Source of the DNA: Staphylococcus capitis subsp. capitis
Lineage (GTDB): Bacteria; Bacillota; Bacilli; Staphylococcales; Staphylococcaceae
Length of the DNA stretch: 64,000 nucleotides
Assembly (NCBI RefSeq): GCF_040739495.1
Contig: NZ_CP145263.1
Coordinates: forward strand, 744,001-808,000
Reading direction: 5' to 3'
The position numbers and the translations under genes are program-made. How positions within the stretch are numbered: position 1 is the stretch's first letter; each line of letters begins with the position of its first letter. Shown piece by piece: positions 1 through 9,063 of the stretch. Under the pieces are notes generated by a model that was not told where the DNA came from, searched no databases, and saw nothing but the letters and a program-made list of their open reading frames with translations.

Positions 1-1
1 T

Positions 2-70
2 GTTTTAACATCTGAAGATTTAGATAGCGTATTCGAAGGTGATTTTACGCTTATAATCAGTTATATTTAA
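2..70 (+). CDS. C-terminal tail of an unidentified protein (cut by window edge)
   Basis: One reading frame is open from the window edge to a TAA at 68-70 and encodes 22 residues ending VFEGDFTLIISYI. The short tail gives no safe family assignment. It loosely resembles the last strand of iron-compound ABC transporter ATPases (an L-T-x-E-x-L-x-x-V-F pattern), but this is a guess. It is followed by a 62-base gap and then a small membrane-protein gene on the same strand. Confidence 0.35.
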   Translation, partial: VLTSEDLDSVFEGDFTLIISYI

Positions 71-132
71 GCTTGATTAAAAATAAATTGCTAGTAATTA
101 TATAGAGATTAATCATACAAGGAACGTTAGTT

Positions 133-363
133 TTGAAGCAATTTTTATATATTTCTCTCATTTGTGGAATGATTTCAGGAGCTGGAATATTTTTACATAT
201 GCCACATTACCCTACATTAATTCTACCGAGAGTTGTAGCAATTGTAGGTATTATTAGTGCTTTGATTACGATTAAAGATAAAGATATTAATGCTATGCTT
301 AAATTAGGTGGAGTAATGATTAACGTCATTCCGTTATTAGGTAGCATGATTACACCTCATTAA
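133..363 (+). CDS. small hydrophobic membrane protein, function unknown
   Basis: This 76-residue protein starts at TTG 133 with an AAGGA-type ribosome site at about 119-124. It is strongly hydrophobic: residues 4-20, 27-45 and 56-72 can each span the membrane, and a short charged loop (TIKDKDIN) lies near residues 46-53. I recognise no family. A strong stem-loop terminator follows at 424-460, so it appears to end a transcription unit shared with the gene cut at the left edge. The start codon is uncertain. Confidence 0.55.
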   Translation: MKQFLYISLICGMISGAGIFLHMPHYPTLILPRVVAIVGIISALITIKDKDINAMLKLGGVMINVIPLLGSMITPH

Positions 364-423
364 TAAAGTTGTTTATTATAGGTTGTGTAAATGTTTATTA
401 AAAGTTTTAATGACTTTTTATTC

Positions 424-460
424 GAAGCTAAGACAGATGAGTTGTCTTAGCTTCTTTTTC
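424..460 (+). terminator. Rho-independent terminator
   Basis: A perfect 12-bp stem, GAAGCTAAGACA (424-435) with TGTCTTAGCTTC (443-454), encloses a 7-base loop and is followed by a T-run. It ends the small membrane-protein gene. Confidence 0.85.
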
Positions 461-600
461 TTAAAATGATAAAAACAGCTAATTGTTAGAGAATATTGAA
501 AATGTGTGATAAAAATTATGATAAAATGGATTTAAAATTTGTATCAAAGTATTCGTAATACACATTTATTTAAATTATAGGTTAGATAAGGAGTATCATA

Positions 601-1977
601 ATGACTGAGGAAATTAACTATTTTTGGCTAAATTGTGGTTATAATAGATGGAATCACAATGAACCCCTTGTAGGTCAAACAACTTTATTTGAATCGGGTG
701 CACATTTCAATCCTTCTCAAGGATTTCGTGCTTTTAAAAAGGCCAAAGCAGGAGATCAAGTCATCTTTTATCAAGTACAAACTGATTCTGGTTTATTAGG
801 TATTGGCGAAATTATAAGTGTTCAAGCAGGCGCTCAAAATAAAATTAGGGTAGAATTTAAATTCAATGAAGAACTGAAATCATTGACGACCGACTATTTA
901 AAACGAAGTGAAGCTTTAGATTTTCGTATGAATAATATGAAAGAAACGTTGTTTAATCAAATTAAACAATCAGAATTTGATTTAATAGTAAGTTTAGGAA
1001 AAGGGGAATCTAAAATCCCAAGATACTTTTTATTATCTGAAACAGATGACTTTGAACCAGGTAAAAATTATACAATTTTTACGCATACTTACAATGGAAT
1101 AAAAAGAAATGGTTATCACTTCTATACACAACTTGAAGTTGGAGATAATATTATTATCTATAATAAAGAAAAAGATCAATCAGTAGTAGGTATCGGCGAA
1201 GTGTCTCGTCATATTCATGAGAAACCTCCAATTCCAGGTAGAACGAATAGTACGGCTATTGAAATCTTGTATGGCAAGAATATTAACCCAATTTCCTTAG
1301 GTCATTTAAATAAACATCAGAAATTAAAGAATTTATATTTCTTACAAGAAAATGCTAAACAAGCTATCGCGAGTATGTCACAAACACAATATGATGCTAT
1401 ATTAGAAATGAGTGACAATAATGGTATTAAAAATCCATTCGAGACAGTTCAAAAATCAGAAGTCACTGAATATCAAAATGATGATTCACTCAAACCATTT
1501 ATATTATTAGTTGTTGATAGAAAAGAAGAAGGCTTAAAAGCAGCTAATGATTTATTACAAAAAACAAATGCAAATCCTGTCATTACTAGTGGACATCCTG
1601 ATTTTACAGAGGATATGTTATATGGCAAATATTTACCAAATGAATCAGGCGCTCTATATTATCGCGAAGGATTTATTACGCAATTAATGCCTACCAAAGA
1701 TAAAAATTATTTAGTTATTGATAATTTTAATCGTATCGATCCAGATATCTTCCAAACGTACATTAATGTATTAGAAGGTTATGAGGTGACATTACCTAGG
1801 TACAATAAAGATGGAAGTATGATTAAATGGTCTAAGAACAAAGATTCCTTCTATCACTTTAATCCTAATTGGCATATTATTGGTGTAACATATGATTCTA
1901 TTGAGGACATTAAACAGAAGTATTCTCAACAGTTTCTTAAGTATACGCGCATTGTACGCGTTAATCATTCAGAGTAA
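601..1977 (+). CDS. tandem EVE-domain protein with a degenerate McrB/MoxR-like AAA tail
   Basis: This 458-residue cytosolic protein appears to have three parts. Residues 6-135 begin YFWLNCGYNRWNHN and include GDQVIFYQV and GLLGIGEI, which is typical of EVE/PUA-like modified-base readers. Residues 141-275 repeat the pattern (YTIFTHTYNG, GDNIIIY, VVGIGEV). Residues 298-458 resemble the later part of a McrB/MoxR AAA module: LVIDNFNR at 371-378 sits where Walker B DEINR is expected, and NWHIIGVT at 423-430 sits where sensor 1 (IIGTMN) is expected. I see no Walker A GxxGxGKT, and the Walker B acidic pair is altered, so ATP or GTP hydrolysis is doubtful. EVE domains in McrBC-like systems bind modified DNA bases. 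A role in nucleic-acid recognition is inferred, and the function is unknown. It is a single gene with its own terminator and no adjacent nuclease. Confidence 0.7.
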   Translation: MTEEINYFWLNCGYNRWNHNEPLVGQTTLFESGAHFNPSQGFRAFKKAKAGDQVIFYQVQTDSGLLGIGEIISVQAGAQNKIRVEFKFNEELKSLTTDYLKRSEALDFRMNNMKETLFNQIKQSEFDLIVSLGKGESKIPRYFLLSETDDFEPGKNYTIFTHTYNGIKRNGYHFYTQLEVGDNIIIYNKEKDQSVVGIGEVSRHIHEKPPIPGRTNSTAIEILYGKNINPISLGHLNKHQKLKNLYFLQENAKQAIASMSQTQYDAILEMSDNNGIKNPFETVQKSEVTEYQNDDSLKPFILLVVDRKEEGLKAANDLLQKTNANPVITSGHPDFTEDMLYGKYLPNESGALYYREGFITQLMPTKDKNYLVIDNFNRIDPDIFQTYINVLEGYEVTLPRYNKDGSMIKWSKNKDSFYHFNPNWHIIGVTYDSIEDIKQKYSQQFLKYTRIVRVNHSE

Positions 1978-2024
1978 GTTAGTTTAATAGAATATTTTAA
2001 TTAAATTTTAGAAATTAAATTTGA

Positions 2025-2081
2025 AATGACTCTCCTCAAACTCTTTACGTTAATAAGTGAAAGTTTTGGGGGGAGCTTTTT
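2025..2081 (+). terminator. probable Rho-independent terminator
   Basis: An imperfect long hairpin, rich in G-U pairs, joins CTCTCCTCAAAC with GTTTTGGGGGGAG and is followed by CTTTTTAT. It lies just after the EVE-domain gene. Confidence 0.6.
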
Positions 2082-2244
2082 ATGTTTTAAAGATTCTTAA
2101 TCGCCATTAAGTTAAATACAAATGCTTTTATTTCGATTAATTAAAATTACTAAAGAAATGTTTGTAAATGAGGAGGCGGCCGTGTTTATGATGTTTTGAA
2201 AAAAGGAAATGTAATTGTAAGAGTTAATAAAGGAGGTATTTAAT

Positions 2245-2655
2245 ATGCCTATTATATATTATGACGGTAATTGCATTTATTGTTATAATTATGCGATTTG
2301 GCTTATTCAAAATGGACTTTCTAAGAGCTATGAGTTCGCAACTATAAAAGGTGAGATTGGCGAACAATTTTTTAATCAACACCCCGAAGCCAAAAATAGA
2401 AATAGTGTAATCTTGCAAAAAGGTGAGCATTTAGAATATAAATCAGACGCGATTGCTACGCTTATTACTTCGTTGCCAAACAATAAAAAATGGTTAGGTA
2501 TAGGTCTAAGAGTACTGCCGAAACCAATACGTGATTTAAGTTATAATTTATTTGCTAATAATAGAGACAAAATGTGGAAGACACACTGGCATAAGCCTAC
2601 TGAATATGAAAAATCATTCTTTTTAGATGATAATGCTAAAATCAAGTTAACTTAA
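2245..2655 (+). CDS. DCC-family (DUF393, YuxK-like) thiol protein
   Basis: The protein has 136 residues. The N-terminus YYDGNCIYCYN carries the D-G-x-C-x-x-C signature (Cys10, Cys13) of the DCC/DUF393 family, which has a predicted thioredoxin-like redox role. The later stretch KSDAIATLITSL and the C-terminal NRDKMW block also fit this family. It starts at ATG 2245 after a strong AAAGGAGG site at about 2229-2236. It is monocistronic as far as can be seen, lying between a terminator and the dps promoter. The substrate is unknown. Confidence 0.8.
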   Translation: MPIIYYDGNCIYCYNYAIWLIQNGLSKSYEFATIKGEIGEQFFNQHPEAKNRNSVILQKGEHLEYKSDAIATLITSLPNNKKWLGIGLRVLPKPIRDLSYNLFANNRDKMWKTHWHKPTEYEKSFFLDDNAKIKLT

Positions 2656-2832
2656 TTGATAATTTTGACCACTAATTGATAATATATAGGTGGAAGTCAA
2701 AAAGTAAAAATAACTTTCAATATTAGAAAATATTAGAATTTGTATGTAATGAGTTCATTGATCAATGCAAATAAGCATCGTCATAATTTCGACAACAATT
2801 TGAAATAATTATAAATAAAAGTGTGATTTTGC

Positions 2833-2861
2833 TTTACAGATTATAATTATTATAATATAAT
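2833..2861 (+). promoter_or_regulatory. sigma-A promoter of dps
   Basis: TTTACA (2833-2838) and TATAAT (2856-2861) are separated by exactly 17 bases and lie 48 bases upstream of the dps start codon. The spacer and -10 are overlapped by a PerR-type operator. Confidence 0.7.
2841..2855 (+). promoter_or_regulatory. PerR box upstream of dps
   Basis: TTATAATTATTATAA is an exact match to the 7-1-7 PerR consensus (TTATAATnATTATAA). It fills the promoter spacer and abuts the -10, so a bound repressor would block RNA polymerase. PerR control of dps/mrgA under peroxide stress is established in Bacillus and Staphylococcus. A second, poorer AT-rich repeat continues to about 2873. Confidence 0.85.
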
Positions 2862-2908
2862 AATTATTGTAATCAAGGAAAGCTGATTAATTAAGGAGTG
2901 TATTTTAA

Positions 2909-3355
2909 ATGAGTAATCAACAAGATGTAGTAAAAGAATTAAATCAACAAGTAGCAAACTGGACAGTAGCATACACAAAATTACACAATTTCCATTGGTA
3001 CGTAAAAGGACCAAACTTCTTCTCATTACACACTAAATTCGAAGAACTTTATGATGAAGCTAGCCAATATGTAGATGATTTAGCAGAAAGAATCTTAGCT
3101 ATTGGTGGTAACCCAATCGGTACTTTAACTGAAAGTTTAGATAAATCAATTGTTAAAGAGGCTGGAAAAAATTATGCAGCTGAACAAATGGTAGAAGAAC
3201 TTTCACATGATTTCACTAACATTTCTAAACAATTAGAACATGCAATTGAAGTAGCAGGTAATGCGGGTGATGATGTATCAGAAGATATGTTTATTGGCAT
3301 GCAAACTTCAGTTGATAAACATAATTGGATGTTACAATCTTATTTAGGCAAATAA
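2909..3355 (+). CDS. dps: Dps/MrgA family ferritin-like DNA-binding protein
   Basis: This 148-residue protein has the typical Dps length. It stores iron in a 12-subunit shell, consumes hydrogen peroxide at the ferroxidase site and protects or compacts DNA. The ferroxidase signature is visible as LHNFHWYVKG (His29), then His41 and the acidic run FEELYDE at 44-50. It starts at ATG 2909 after an AAGGAG site. It has its own PerR-controlled promoter and is followed by a strong terminator, so it is a single-gene unit induced by peroxide or iron limitation. In S. aureus the orthologue is called mrgA or dps. Confidence 0.93.
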   Translation: MSNQQDVVKELNQQVANWTVAYTKLHNFHWYVKGPNFFSLHTKFEELYDEASQYVDDLAERILAIGGNPIGTLTESLDKSIVKEAGKNYAAEQMVEELSHDFTNISKQLEHAIEVAGNAGDDVSEDMFIGMQTSVDKHNWMLQSYLGK

Positions 3356-3406
3356 TTTGATAGACAACGTTCTAAAAAATATTTGGACATAATTGCTAAA
3401 AATAAT

Positions 3407-3455
3407 AGCAGTAAGAAGATTTCAATTAGTATCTTCTTACTGCTACTTTTATTTT
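3407..3455. terminator. terminator between convergent dps and deoD
   Basis: A perfect 14-bp stem, AGCAGTAAGAAGAT (3407-3420) with ATCTTCTTACTGCT (3431-3444), is followed by a T-rich stretch on the plus strand. The minus-strand flank is also T-rich, so it can serve both genes. Confidence 0.85.
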
Positions 3456-3489
3456 CAACACTAAGTACTAGTGTTGAACCTTTAATATT

Positions 3490-4200
3490 TTATTCAGCGA
3501 TTTCAAGTGCAATTTCCATCATTTGAGTGAATGATGTTTGTCTTTCTTCTGCACTTGTAGCTTCATCACGTAAAATATGGTCACTAACTGTGAAGACGCC
3601 AAGTGCTTTTTTGCCTGCATTGATGGCATTTAAATATAAACCTGCTGACTCCATTTCAATTCCTAATATACCCATTTTCTTCCATGCATCGTTAAATGTT
3701 GCATCTGCATTATAAAAAGTATCAGATGATAATACATTTCCCACATGTGAAGTAGCACCAATTTCGTCTGCTGCTTTTTTAGCTTTAGTAATTAAGTCAA
3801 AATCAGCAATCGGCGCAAAATGTCCAGGAATATTAAATTGATCTACATAATTTGAATTTGTTGATGCAGCTTGAGCAATAATTACATCATATAAATTAAC
3901 ATCCTCTTGAAGTGCACCACATGAACCCACGCGAATAATTGTTTCTACATCAAAGAAATTATATAACTCATAAGAGTAAATACCAATACTTGGAATTCCC
4001 ATTCCTGACCCCATAACAGAGATTTCTTTACCTTTATATGTTCCTGTATAACCGAACATGTTGCGTACTTCATTAAATTGTTCAACATTTTCTAAGAAGT
4101 TATCCGCAATGTATTTAGCACGTAGCGGGTCACCTGGCATTAATACAGTTTTAGCAATTTTTACACCATTTGGTTGAATATGAGGTGTACCATTCGTCAT
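3490..4200 (-). CDS. deoD: purine-nucleoside phosphorylase, DeoD type
   Basis: This 236-residue enzyme cleaves purine (deoxy)ribonucleosides with phosphate, giving base and (deoxy)ribose-1-phosphate for salvage. The N-terminus TPHIQPNGVKIAKTVLMPGDPLRAKYI, written here as TPHIQPN through PGDP, matches the NP-I superfamily. RVGSCGAL, GIEMESAGLY and TVSDHIL mark the phosphate, base and catalytic Asp regions of the trimeric/hexameric DeoD type. It is divergent from deoC-pdp-deoB, which metabolise the sugar phosphate it releases, across a 292-base gap. Start ATG 4200 has an AAGGAG-type site at about 4207-4213. Confidence 0.95.
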   Translation of the reverse strand: MTNGTPHIQPNGVKIAKTVLMPGDPLRAKYIADNFLENVEQFNEVRNMFGYTGTYKGKEISVMGSGMGIPSIGIYSYELYNFFDVETIIRVGSCGALQEDVNLYDVIIAQAASTNSNYVDQFNIPGHFAPIADFDLITKAKKAADEIGATSHVGNVLSSDTFYNADATFNDAWKKMGILGIEMESAGLYLNAINAGKKALGVFTVSDHILRDEATSAEERQTSFTQMMEIALEIAE

Positions 4201-4492
4201 AAGTTATCTTCTCCTTATTATTTAAGTTATCAATATAGATTAAAAAGCTTTATATCACAATATAAGATAACATTTGTTTATCTTTTATGCGAATTTTTGT
4301 ACTATATAATTGTAAGTAAATATTATGTGATTATTAACTAAGTGTGAAGCTGTATAACAAATTAAATTAAAATTTGGTGACTTCAAGACACTTTTTTCTG
4401 TCATCTTCAGAAGTATACCAGGACTTATATTTGTATGCTAGTTCCATTCTTAGTAAGCAGTTACATATATTTTGAAAAATGGAGGAACGGAA

Positions 4493-5155
4493 ATGAACGT
4501 AGCAAAATATATAGATCATACTTTACTAAAACCTGATTCAACTAGAGAACAAATTGATAAAATTCTTGAAGAAGCTAAAAAGTATCAATTCAAATCAGTG
4601 TGCATTAATCCAACTCATGTTAGTTATGCAAGTCAACAATTGCTAGATACAGATGTACTTGTGTGTACTGTAATCGGGTTTCCATTAGGGGCAACTACGA
4701 CTGACGTAAAGGTCTTCGAAACTGAAAATGCAATTAAAAATGGTGCTTCAGAAATAGATATGGTTATTAATATTGGGGCTTTAAAAGATCAACGCTATGA
4801 TGAAGTGCAAAAAGATATTGAGGGTGTTATCGCAGCTGCTAATGGAAAAACAGTTAAAGTGATAATTGAAACAGTACTTTTAACTGATGAAGAAAAAGTT
4901 AAGGCTTGTGAATTAGCTGAAAAAGCAGGCGCTACTTTTGTTAAAACATCTACAGGATTTGCTGGTGGGGGAGCTACACCAGAAGACGTCAAATTAATGA
5001 AAGATACTGTAGGCAACCGCTTAGAAGTAAAAGCATCTGGAGGAGTGAGAAGTCTAGAAGACTTTGAAAAAATGATTGAAGCAGGTGCGACAAGAATTGG
5101 TGCAAGTGCGGGAGTCCAAATTATAGAGGGTCTTGATTCCAACTCAGATTATTAA
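4493..5155 (+). CDS. deoC: deoxyribose-phosphate aldolase
   Basis: DeoC cleaves 2-deoxyribose-5-phosphate to acetaldehyde and glyceraldehyde-3-phosphate. I chose ATG 4493 because GGAGG at 4481-4485 is correctly spaced. It gives 220 residues starting [15 protein letters not shown], the normal family start; the frame upstream to TTG 4472 would read through the ribosome site. The Schiff-base lysine is Lys151 in KTSTGF, and the second active-site lysine is in VKASGGVR. It heads the deoC-pdp-deoB group, with pdp starting 26 bases downstream. Confidence 0.95.
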   Translation: MNVAKYIDHTLLKPDSTREQIDKILEEAKKYQFKSVCINPTHVSYASQQLLDTDVLVCTVIGFPLGATTTDVKVFETENAIKNGASEIDMVINIGALKDQRYDEVQKDIEGVIAAANGKTVKVIIETVLLTDEEKVKACELAEKAGATFVKTSTGFAGGGATPEDVKLMKDTVGNRLEVKASGGVRSLEDFEKMIEAGATRIGASAGVQIIEGLDSNSDY

Positions 5156-5181
5156 AAGATTCATTTAAGGGAATGATTTTT

Positions 5182-6483
5182 ATGAGAATGATAGATATTA
5201 TTGAGAAAAAACGTGACGGACATGCGCTAACAGAAGAAGAGATTGAATTTTTTATTAATGGTTATACGAAAGGTGACATACCTGATTATCAAGCTTCGAG
5301 TTTAGCTATGGCCATCTTTTTCCAAGACATGAATCAAGAAGAAAGAGCAGCAATGACGATGGCAATGGTTAATTCAGGAGATAAGATTGATTTATCTCAA
5401 ATTAAAGGCGTAAAAGTGGATAAGCACTCGACTGGTGGTGTGGGAGATACGACAACACTAGTATTAGCGCCTTTAGTAGCGTCATTGGGTGTACCTGTAG
5501 CTAAAATGAGTGGTCGTGGTTTAGGTCATACTGGTGGAACGATTGATAAATTAGAATCAGTAAATGGTTTTAATGTAGAGATAAGTGAACAAGAATTTAT
5601 TAAACTTGTTAATGAAAACAAAGTTGCTGTGATAGGTCAATCTGGAAATTTAACACCAGCTGATAAAAAACTATATGCACTAAGAGATGTTACGGGTTCT
5701 GTTAATTCTATTTCATTAATCGCGTCATCAATTATGAGTAAAAAAATCGCAGCTGGTGCAGATGCAATTGTTCTTGATGTTAAAACCGGGAGCGGTGCTT
5801 TCATGAAAACGTTAGAGGAAGCAGAAGCATTAGCACATGCAATGGTAAGTATAGGTAATAATGTAGGTAGAAATACTATGGCGATTATTTCTGATATGAG
5901 CCAACCATTGGGTCGTGCAATTGGTAATGCTTTAGAATTAAAAGAAGCGATTGAGACACTAAAAGGCCAAGGGCCAAAAGATTTAACGGAACTTGTATTA
6001 ACATTAGGCTCACAAATGGTAGTGTTAGCTCAAAAAGCGCAATCATTAGAAGAAGCACGTCAAATGCTTGAGGAAGCTATTCAATCAGGTAAAGCTTTAG
6101 AGAAATTTAAAACCTTTATTAGTCACCAAGGTGGTGATTCGTCTATTGTTGATGACCCAGATAAGTTGCCTCATGCGAAGTATCAAATTCATTTTCAAGC
6201 GAAAAAGGATGGCGTGATTACCAAGATGGTTGCAAATGAAATCGGTGTTGCTTCAATGATGCTTGGTGCAGGACGTCAAACGAAAGAAGATAAAATTGAT
6301 TTAGGTGTAGGGATTGTTCTAAATAAAAAAGTTGGGGATTCTGTCAAACAAGGAGACAATATTCTCACTATTCATAGCAATAAAGAAAATGTTAATGAAA
6401 TATTAGACAAATTAGACGAGAGTATTACAATTGAAGAAAAAGGTGAAACACCAACCTTAATTCACAAAATTATAACCGAGTAG
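5182..6483 (+). CDS. pdp: pyrimidine-nucleoside phosphorylase
   Basis: The enzyme phosphorolyses uridine, deoxyuridine and thymidine. From ATG 5182 ([13 protein letters not shown]) it has 433 residues, the usual length; ATG 5173 would add three residues that match nothing. The phosphate-binding block KHSTGGVGD and [11 protein letters not shown] and the [11 protein letters not shown] motif are intact. An alpha/beta domain and a C-terminal biotinyl-like beta domain ([13 protein letters not shown]) complete the type II phosphorylase fold. It lies between deoC and deoB, so the deoxyribose-1-phosphate it releases goes directly to the next two enzymes. Confidence 0.95.
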   Translation: MRMIDIIEKKRDGHALTEEEIEFFINGYTKGDIPDYQASSLAMAIFFQDMNQEERAAMTMAMVNSGDKIDLSQIKGVKVDKHSTGGVGDTTTLVLAPLVASLGVPVAKMSGRGLGHTGGTIDKLESVNGFNVEISEQEFIKLVNENKVAVIGQSGNLTPADKKLYALRDVTGSVNSISLIASSIMSKKIAAGADAIVLDVKTGSGAFMKTLEEAEALAHAMVSIGNNVGRNTMAIISDMSQPLGRAIGNALELKEAIETLKGQGPKDLTELVLTLGSQMVVLAQKAQSLEEARQMLEEAIQSGKALEKFKTFISHQGGDSSIVDDPDKLPHAKYQIHFQAKKDGVITKMVANEIGVASMMLGAGRQTKEDKIDLGVGIVLNKKVGDSVKQGDNILTIHSNKENVNEILDKLDESITIEEKGETPTLIHKIITE

Positions 6484-6495
6484 GAGATGTAAAGA

Positions 6496-7686
6496 ATGAC
6501 TACAGCGTTTAATCGAATCCATCTTATCGTTATGGACTCAGTAGGTATTGGTGAGGGTCCAGATGCGGCTGCATTTAAAGATGAGGGTTCTCATACACTC
6601 AAACACACTTTAGAAGGATTTAATCAAGAACTTCCAAATTTACAACGACTTGGATTAGGAAATATTGATTCTTTACCAGTAGTTTCTAAGGTTGAAAAAC
6701 CAGGTGCATTTTATACAAAATTGAGCGAAGCTTCAGTTGGTAAAGATACAATGACTGGGCATTGGGAAATTATGGGTTTAAATATTATGCAACCATTTAA
6801 AGTATATCCTAATGGTTTCCCAGATGAACTTGTTAAGGAAATTGAAGAGATGACAGGACGTAAAGTTGTTGCGAATCGTCCCGCTTCAGGTACTCAAATC
6901 ATCGATGAGTGGGGCGAACATCAAATGAAGACAGGCGACTTAATTGTTTACACAAGTGCTGACCCTGTACTTCAAATTGCTGCTCATGAAGATATCATTC
7001 CACTTGATGAATTATATGATATATGTGAAAAAGTTCGTGAATTAACTAAAGACCCTAAGTATTTAATTGGACGTATTATTGCAAGACCATATGTAGGTGA
7101 ACCTGGCAACTTTACACGTACATCAAATCGCCATGATTATGCATTGAAACCTTTTGGTAAAACAGTGATGAATACGTTACAAGATAATGATTACGATGTC
7201 ATTGCTATTGGTAAAATTAATGATATTTATGATGGTGAAGGTGTGACAGAAGCCATTCGTACCAAAAATAATATGGATGGTATGGACAAACTCATTGAAG
7301 TAGTACAAAAAGACTTTAAAGGGATTAGTTTCTTAAATTTAGTAGACTTTGATGCGCTTTATGGTCACCGACGAGATAAAGAAGGCTATGCTCAAGCTAT
7401 TAAAGACTTTGATAATCGTTTACCGGAATTAATTGAACACTTACAAGAAGACGATTTAGTGATTATTACAGCTGATCACGGAAATGACCCAATAGCCGAT
7501 GGTACGGATCATACACGCGAATATATACCAGTATTAATGTTTAGTCCTAAAATTAATCAGTATCATGAACTATCTCAAGACACGACATTTAGTTCAATCG
7601 GTGCTACAATTGCAGATAACTTCAACGTAGAATTACCAGAATACGGTAAAAGTTATTTAAAAGAAATGGGAGTTGAACACAAATGA
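6496..7686 (+). CDS. deoB: phosphopentomutase
   Basis: DeoB (396 residues) converts (deoxy)ribose-1-phosphate to the 5-phosphate and so links the phosphorylases to DeoC. The alkaline-phosphatase superfamily metal sites are visible: [11 protein letters not shown] near the N-terminus, the phospho-threonine region [10 protein letters not shown], and the C-terminal TADHGNDP and [12 protein letters not shown] lies 9 bases upstream of the ATG. It begins 12 bases after pdp and overlaps the next gene by 4 bases (ATGA), so the unit is co-transcribed and translationally coupled. Confidence 0.95.
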   Translation: MTTAFNRIHLIVMDSVGIGEGPDAAAFKDEGSHTLKHTLEGFNQELPNLQRLGLGNIDSLPVVSKVEKPGAFYTKLSEASVGKDTMTGHWEIMGLNIMQPFKVYPNGFPDELVKEIEEMTGRKVVANRPASGTQIIDEWGEHQMKTGDLIVYTSADPVLQIAAHEDIIPLDELYDICEKVRELTKDPKYLIGRIIARPYVGEPGNFTRTSNRHDYALKPFGKTVMNTLQDNDYDVIAIGKINDIYDGEGVTEAIRTKNNMDGMDKLIEVVQKDFKGISFLNLVDFDALYGHRRDKEGYAQAIKDFDNRLPELIEHLQEDDLVIITADHGNDPIADGTDHTREYIPVLMFSPKINQYHELSQDTTFSSIGATIADNFNVELPEYGKSYLKEMGVEHK

Positions 7687-8033
7687 AATTCTTAAGATTT
7701 CTATTAGGAATCGCATTTGGAACAGCTGGCGTATTACATTTTACGAATGAACGTCAATTTAGAAATATTGTTCCAGATTATTTACCTTTACAAAAAACAG
7801 CTGTATTAGTTACAGGTGTTTTCGAAATCTTCTTTGGAATCATGCTATTAATTCAAAGACCAGCAAGTTGGTTGAAGAAAGGAATTAATTTATTCCTATT
7901 AGCAGTATTCCCAGCAAATATTTATATGGCACGTAAACAATTACCATTGGGAGACAAAGAAGTTCCAAAATGGGCACTTTATTTAAGATTGCCATTACAA
8001 TTTGTTTTAATGGGACTAGTTAAGAAACTATAA
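7683..8033 (+). CDS. DoxX-like small membrane protein
   Basis: The protein has 116 residues. [18 protein letters not shown] at the N-terminus and [10 protein letters not shown] in the middle are typical of DoxX/MauE-like integral membrane proteins, with about four hydrophobic segments (3-20, 39-58, 69-82, 99-113). It overlaps deoB by four bases (ATGA), so it is translated from the deo transcript. Whether it has any role in nucleoside use is unknown. A terminator follows at once. Confidence 0.7.
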   Translation: MKFLRFLLGIAFGTAGVLHFTNERQFRNIVPDYLPLQKTAVLVTGVFEIFFGIMLLIQRPASWLKKGINLFLLAVFPANIYMARKQLPLGDKEVPKWALYLRLPLQFVLMGLVKKL

Positions 8034-8046
8034 TATAATTTTTGAA

Positions 8047-8082
8047 CTACAACTGCTATTGAGTGGTTGTAGGTTTTATTTT
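8047..8082 (+). terminator. terminator of the deoC-pdp-deoB-doxX unit
   Basis: CTACAAC (8047-8053) pairs with GTTGTAG (8066-8072) and is followed by GTTTTATTTTT. Confidence 0.7.
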
Positions 8083-8136
8083 TAAAATGGGAAAATCCTT
8101 ACATCATTTCATAATGAAAAAGATAAAAGGGAGTTT

Positions 8137-8175
8137 ATGTTAATGATAGTTATTACAGGGGCAATAAGTACATAA
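8137..8175 (+). pseudogene. possible 12-codon gene remnant
   Basis: An AAAAGGGAG ribosome site (about 8125-8132) precedes ATG 8137, which opens a 12-codon frame reading MLMIVITGAIST before TAA. MIVITGA is the usual start of Rossmann-fold NAD(P)-binding proteins of the NmrA/SDR type. The rest of such a gene is missing, and the luxS terminator follows directly. It could be the scar of a deletion or chance. Confidence 0.25.
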
Positions 8176-8180
8176 AAGAA

Positions 8181-8223
8181 AGACTCTAGATCATCTTGTG
8201 AAAAGCAAGTGAATCTAGAGTCT
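8181..8223. terminator. terminator of luxS (possibly bidirectional)
   Basis: AGACTCTAGAT (8181-8191) and ATCTAGAGTCT (8213-8223) form a perfect 11-bp stem. The minus-strand flank is TTTCTTTTAT, fitting termination of luxS. Confidence 0.75.
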
Positions 8224-8242
8224 TATTTAATCTTAAATTAAT

Positions 8243-8713
8243 TTATTCTCCCGCATCGTAAATATCATTCCATTGATTACGTTTATCTAGGAAAGATTGA
8301 GCGATTTCTTTTGCACCTTCTAATGAATGACTTGCTGCCCATCCACATTGAACCTCGTTACATGCCGGTACTTCAGTAGCGTTTAATACATCGTTTAAAG
8401 TCTTTTCAACAATATTTAAAACATCATCATAATCGTCATGATTAATGAATGATACATAGAAACCAGTCTGGCAACCCATTGGGCTTAAATCAACAACTTT
8501 ATCAGTGTGATTTCTAATATTTTCAGCCATTAAGTGTTCTAAAGAGTGTAAGCCTGGCATTTCCATATGTTCTTTATTAGGTTGCTTGAAACGAATATCA
8601 TATTTGTGAATAATATCTCCATTTAAACCTTCCATCGTTCCAGCTAAACGAATAAATGGTGCAACAACTTTAGTATGATCTAAATTGAAACTTTCAACGT
8701 TCATTTTAGGCAT
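8243..8713 (-). CDS. luxS: S-ribosylhomocysteine lyase
   Basis: LuxS splits S-ribosylhomocysteine into homocysteine and DPD, the AI-2 precursor, completing the activated methyl cycle. I chose ATG 8713 ([16 protein letters not shown]) because AAGGAGGA lies just upstream at about 8722-8729. It gives the family length of 156; the open frame to 8821 is not family-like. Metal ligands His56 and His60 (HSLEHL) and Cys123, and the catalytic Cys81 (GCQTGFY), are all present. It is a single gene between two divergent or convergent neighbours. Confidence 0.96.
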   Translation of the reverse strand: MPKMNVESFNLDHTKVVAPFIRLAGTMEGLNGDIIHKYDIRFKQPNKEHMEMPGLHSLEHLMAENIRNHTDKVVDLSPMGCQTGFYVSFINHDDYDDVLNIVEKTLNDVLNATEVPACNEVQCGWAASHSLEGAKEIAQSFLDKRNQWNDIYDAGE

Positions 8714-9063
8714 TATTGTATCCTCCTTATTGCAGTTAAGTGATTTATTGTGTATTTCAATAATATGATTGTAACAATCCTCGATGTGAATGACAATTTT
8801 TGAAAATGAGTAGCAAAACAATTAGCGTTTAAATTGTAAGAAAATTGTGTATATATGATAAAAAGTAATGACAACAATTATTAAATCCGATAGAATAAGT
8901 AATAATTCTATTGAGGGAAGTTAAAAACTAGAAAATGATAGGAAAAAGTTAATTAGCTCCACACATTTTTAGGAGTAATTATAAGTGATACTCGTCAATT
9001 AACAAGTATTAAATACGTATAAATTGAATTAAGCTAGTAAGGTTTCAAAGGGAGTTAGGTACA

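Noticed and set aside
2224..2430. minus-strand frame overlapping the DCC-family gene
   Set aside because: The plus-strand gene has a strong ribosome site and the DxxCxxC motif. The antisense frame has neither.
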